Part shown: piece by piece, positions 63,899 through 64,000 of the stretch
Layout of the letters: each line of letters starts with the position of its first letter
Numbering within the stretch: the first letter of the stretch is position 1
Source of the DNA: Blattamonas nauphoetae
Lineage: Eukaryota; Preaxostyla; Oxymonadida
Length of the DNA: 64,000 nt
Assembly (NCBI GenBank): GCA_033064195.1
Contig: JARBJD010000001.1
Location: forward strand, 788,975-852,974
Reading direction: 5' to 3'
Position numbers and translations under genes: made by a program
Notes under the pieces: generated by a model
The model's input: the letters and a program-made list of their open reading frames with translations, nothing else
What the model was told of the DNA's origin: nothing
Databases searched by the model: none

Positions 63899-64000
63899 CC
63901 AAAAATTGTTGACATTTTGACATCCAAAAAAACTCTGTCATACAGCTATAATCACAGATCACTTCGCTGATCATGACCACTCATTGAAATCAATCAGTCA

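Noticed and set aside
1-64000. Transposons, retroelements, viral fossils, tRNA and rRNA genes
   Set aside because: No transposase, reverse transcriptase, integrase, capsid motif, terminal repeats or recognisable tRNA/rRNA fold was seen on either strand.

Overview
The window is nuclear DNA of a gene-dense, intron-rich unicellular eukaryote. Splicing is everywhere: I could place about 90 introns, nearly all GT-AG, 28 to about 160 nt long and mostly 30-70 nt. Intergenic gaps are commonly 60-300 bp, UAA, UAG and UGA all act as stops, and about 32 genes lie on both strands in 64 kb. The gene set is typically eukaryotic: ribosomal proteins, TRAPPIII, augmin, APC/C activator, FEN1, SMC5/6, splicing and mRNA export factors, and transition-zone, EF-hand and prominin-like proteins that point to a flagellated cell. 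The compact style with very short introns fits an oxymonad-like metamonad such as Blattamonas; that is inference, because no rRNA or other taxonomic marker is present. I saw no tRNA, rRNA, CRISPR array, transposon or viral fossil.

Layout. 1-9 kb, all minus strand: an inactive-looking PPPDE protein fused to a PUL domain (runs off the left edge), eL29, a La-motif/FKBP-like/TPR fusion, an LRR/coiled-coil protein and hexokinase. 9-15 kb: NSE3 (minus), divergent from eL32 (plus), then ecdysoneless and a TMEM17-family ciliary protein (plus), and a secreted 2H phosphoesterase (minus). 15-28 kb: a giant TRAPPC8 (2,684 aa, minus), divergent by 63 bp from a 1,360-aa LRR protein (plus), then a VPS37-like ESCRT-I subunit. 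28-38 kb: ER chaperone HYOU1/Grp170, FEN1, TXNDC9, a bacterial-type galactokinase and an RsmE-family rRNA methyltransferase. 38-46 kb: a membrane-anchored DUF4336-like protein, CDC20/CDH1, augmin HAUS5 and a CLK/LAMMER kinase. 46-55 kb: YIF1, a ubiquitin-domain protein, a RasGEF, TMEM147, ISY1 and a PP2A-type phosphatase. 55-64 kb: a prominin-like five-pass protein, NXF1/Mex67, an EF-hand protein, a predicted N-myristoylated pseudokinase and an unrecognised many-exon gene.

Functionally this is a housekeeping stretch, not an operon or a defence island. Gene pairs share short divergent promoters (NSE3/eL32, TRAPPC8/LRR, FEN1/TXNDC9, prominin/NXF1). Themes are secretion and ER (TRAPPC8, YIF1, TMEM147, HYOU1), RNA (ISY1, ECD, CLK, NXF1, La-fusion), chromosomes and mitosis (NSE3, FEN1, CDC20, HAUS5, PP2A) and sugar entry to metabolism (hexokinase, galactokinase). 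The most unusual items are the La-FKBP-TPR fusion, the PPPDE-PUL protein without its catalytic dyad, the pseudokinase, the doubled TRAPPC8, the prominin homologue and the extreme splicing (introns down to 28 nt, exons down to 18 nt, one likely GC-AG intron). All exon junctions were worked out by eye from reading frame, splice dinucleotides and family knowledge; none is confirmed by transcripts.
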